Below are positions 5,848 through 6,039 of a stretch of 6,039 nt of DNA, in pieces. Location: assembly GCA_900769845.1 (NCBI GenBank), contig CAAGIF010000025.1, positions 1 to 6,039 on the forward strand, given 5' to 3'. The notes beneath the pieces are model-generated. The model worked only from the letters and a program-made list of their open reading frames with translations. It searched no databases and was not told the origin of the DNA. Position 1 is the first letter of the stretch. Every line of letters begins with the position of its first letter. The position numbers and the translations under genes were made by a program. The stretch is from an uncultured Oscillospiraceae bacterium. Its GTDB lineage: Bacteria > Bacillota_A > Clostridia > Oscillospirales > Oscillospiraceae.

Positions 5848-6039
5848 AAGATCGCACACCCACATTTGAACCTGATGAATATCCGGTATCCGTGCAGCCA
5901 GCTCAAAATCGGCAAACTCGCGGCACACGGAAAGATCCGCTTAATGCTGCTTGGTTCCCCACCTGACATGGTTCACGGGATCTCGTTGCGCAAGACCGTT
6001 CCTTCAACACCGCTTACGGTGGCCGGACGGCACTCAAAC
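5848..6039 (-). ncRNA. ffs: Signal recognition particle RNA (large Gram-positive type), 5' part cut by the window edge
   Basis: The RNA scaffold of the signal recognition particle, which binds Ffh and targets membrane and secreted proteins. The diagnostic apical region is on the minus strand at 5967-5946: GUCAGGU, a GGAA tetraloop (plus-strand 5955-5958) and AAGCAGC, the Ffh M-domain binding site. The flanks UCUUGCGCAACG and GUGUGCCGCGAG match the conserved helix just below the apex. Further down, 6028-6023 (GTCCGG) pairs with 5886-5881 (CCGGAT), and 6039-6034 (GTTTGA) pairs with 5869-5864 (TCAAAT, with one G-U pair). This long helix 5 implies an Alu domain beyond the window edge and therefore the large Bacillus-like type. 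The 3' end is estimated near 5850 from GGTGTGCGATC and could be off by about 10 nt. Position directly before dnaX matches B. subtilis scr-dnaX. Confidence 0.93.

Noticed and set aside
5792..5863. A 24-residue N-terminal extension of dnaX starting at the ATG at 5863
   Set aside because: That start lies inside the SRP RNA, and the extra residues do not belong to the family. The ATG at 5791 has a strong ribosome binding site and gives the normal DnaX N terminus.
5840..5870. A possible dnaX promoter (TTCAAA and TATGAG) at the end of the SRP RNA
   Set aside because: The -10 match is weak, the spacer is 19 nt, and the -35 bases are part of the SRP RNA helix.

Overview
The window comes from a Bacillota (Firmicutes) chromosome, most likely a Clostridia/Oscillospirales-type gut bacterium. 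This is inferred from three things: the order SRP RNA - dnaX - ybaB/ebfC - recR, which is the same as in Bacillus subtilis (scr-dnaX-yaaK-recR); strong AGGAGG-type ribosome binding sites; and an SRP RNA that looks like the large Gram-positive type. The genus cannot be fixed from the sequence. Every supported gene lies on the minus strand, so the window reads from right to left. All long plus-strand open frames are antisense shadows.

Right part (about 6039 to 3154) is a housekeeping block. It starts with the 3' portion of the 4.5S/6S-like SRP RNA, cut by the window edge. Next come dnaX (DNA polymerase III clamp-loader subunit), a YbaB/EbfC nucleoid protein and recR. The gaps between these genes are 22 and 9 nt, and the recR ribosome binding site overlaps the ybaB stop codon. 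A perfect 11-bp hairpin closes the block just after recR. Together the genes cover replication-fork loading, nucleoid association and recombinational gap repair, with the targeting RNA in front.

Middle part (3141 to 2355) holds one alpha/beta hydrolase of the esterase/lipase type. It starts 20 nt after the recR hairpin, with no room for a promoter of its own. Its last codons form one arm of its own terminator.

Left part (2348 to 178) is a well-bounded two-gene unit. A sigma-A promoter with an extended -10 drives pepF (oligoendopeptidase F, M3 metallopeptidase), followed by a tightly coupled 88-residue protein of unknown function and a strong terminator. The terminator tail runs straight into the -35 box of another sigma-A promoter. 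That promoter drives a gene of which only the first 31 codons are present, resembling the N terminus of a glycoside hydrolase family 3 enzyme.

Overall this is an ordinary core-genome region. I see no mobile element, CRISPR array, tRNA or phage gene, and nothing that looks like a new biological system. The points worth a second look are the unknown pepF partner, the unclear transcription of the hydrolase, the compact terminator-promoter junctions and details of the SRP RNA.
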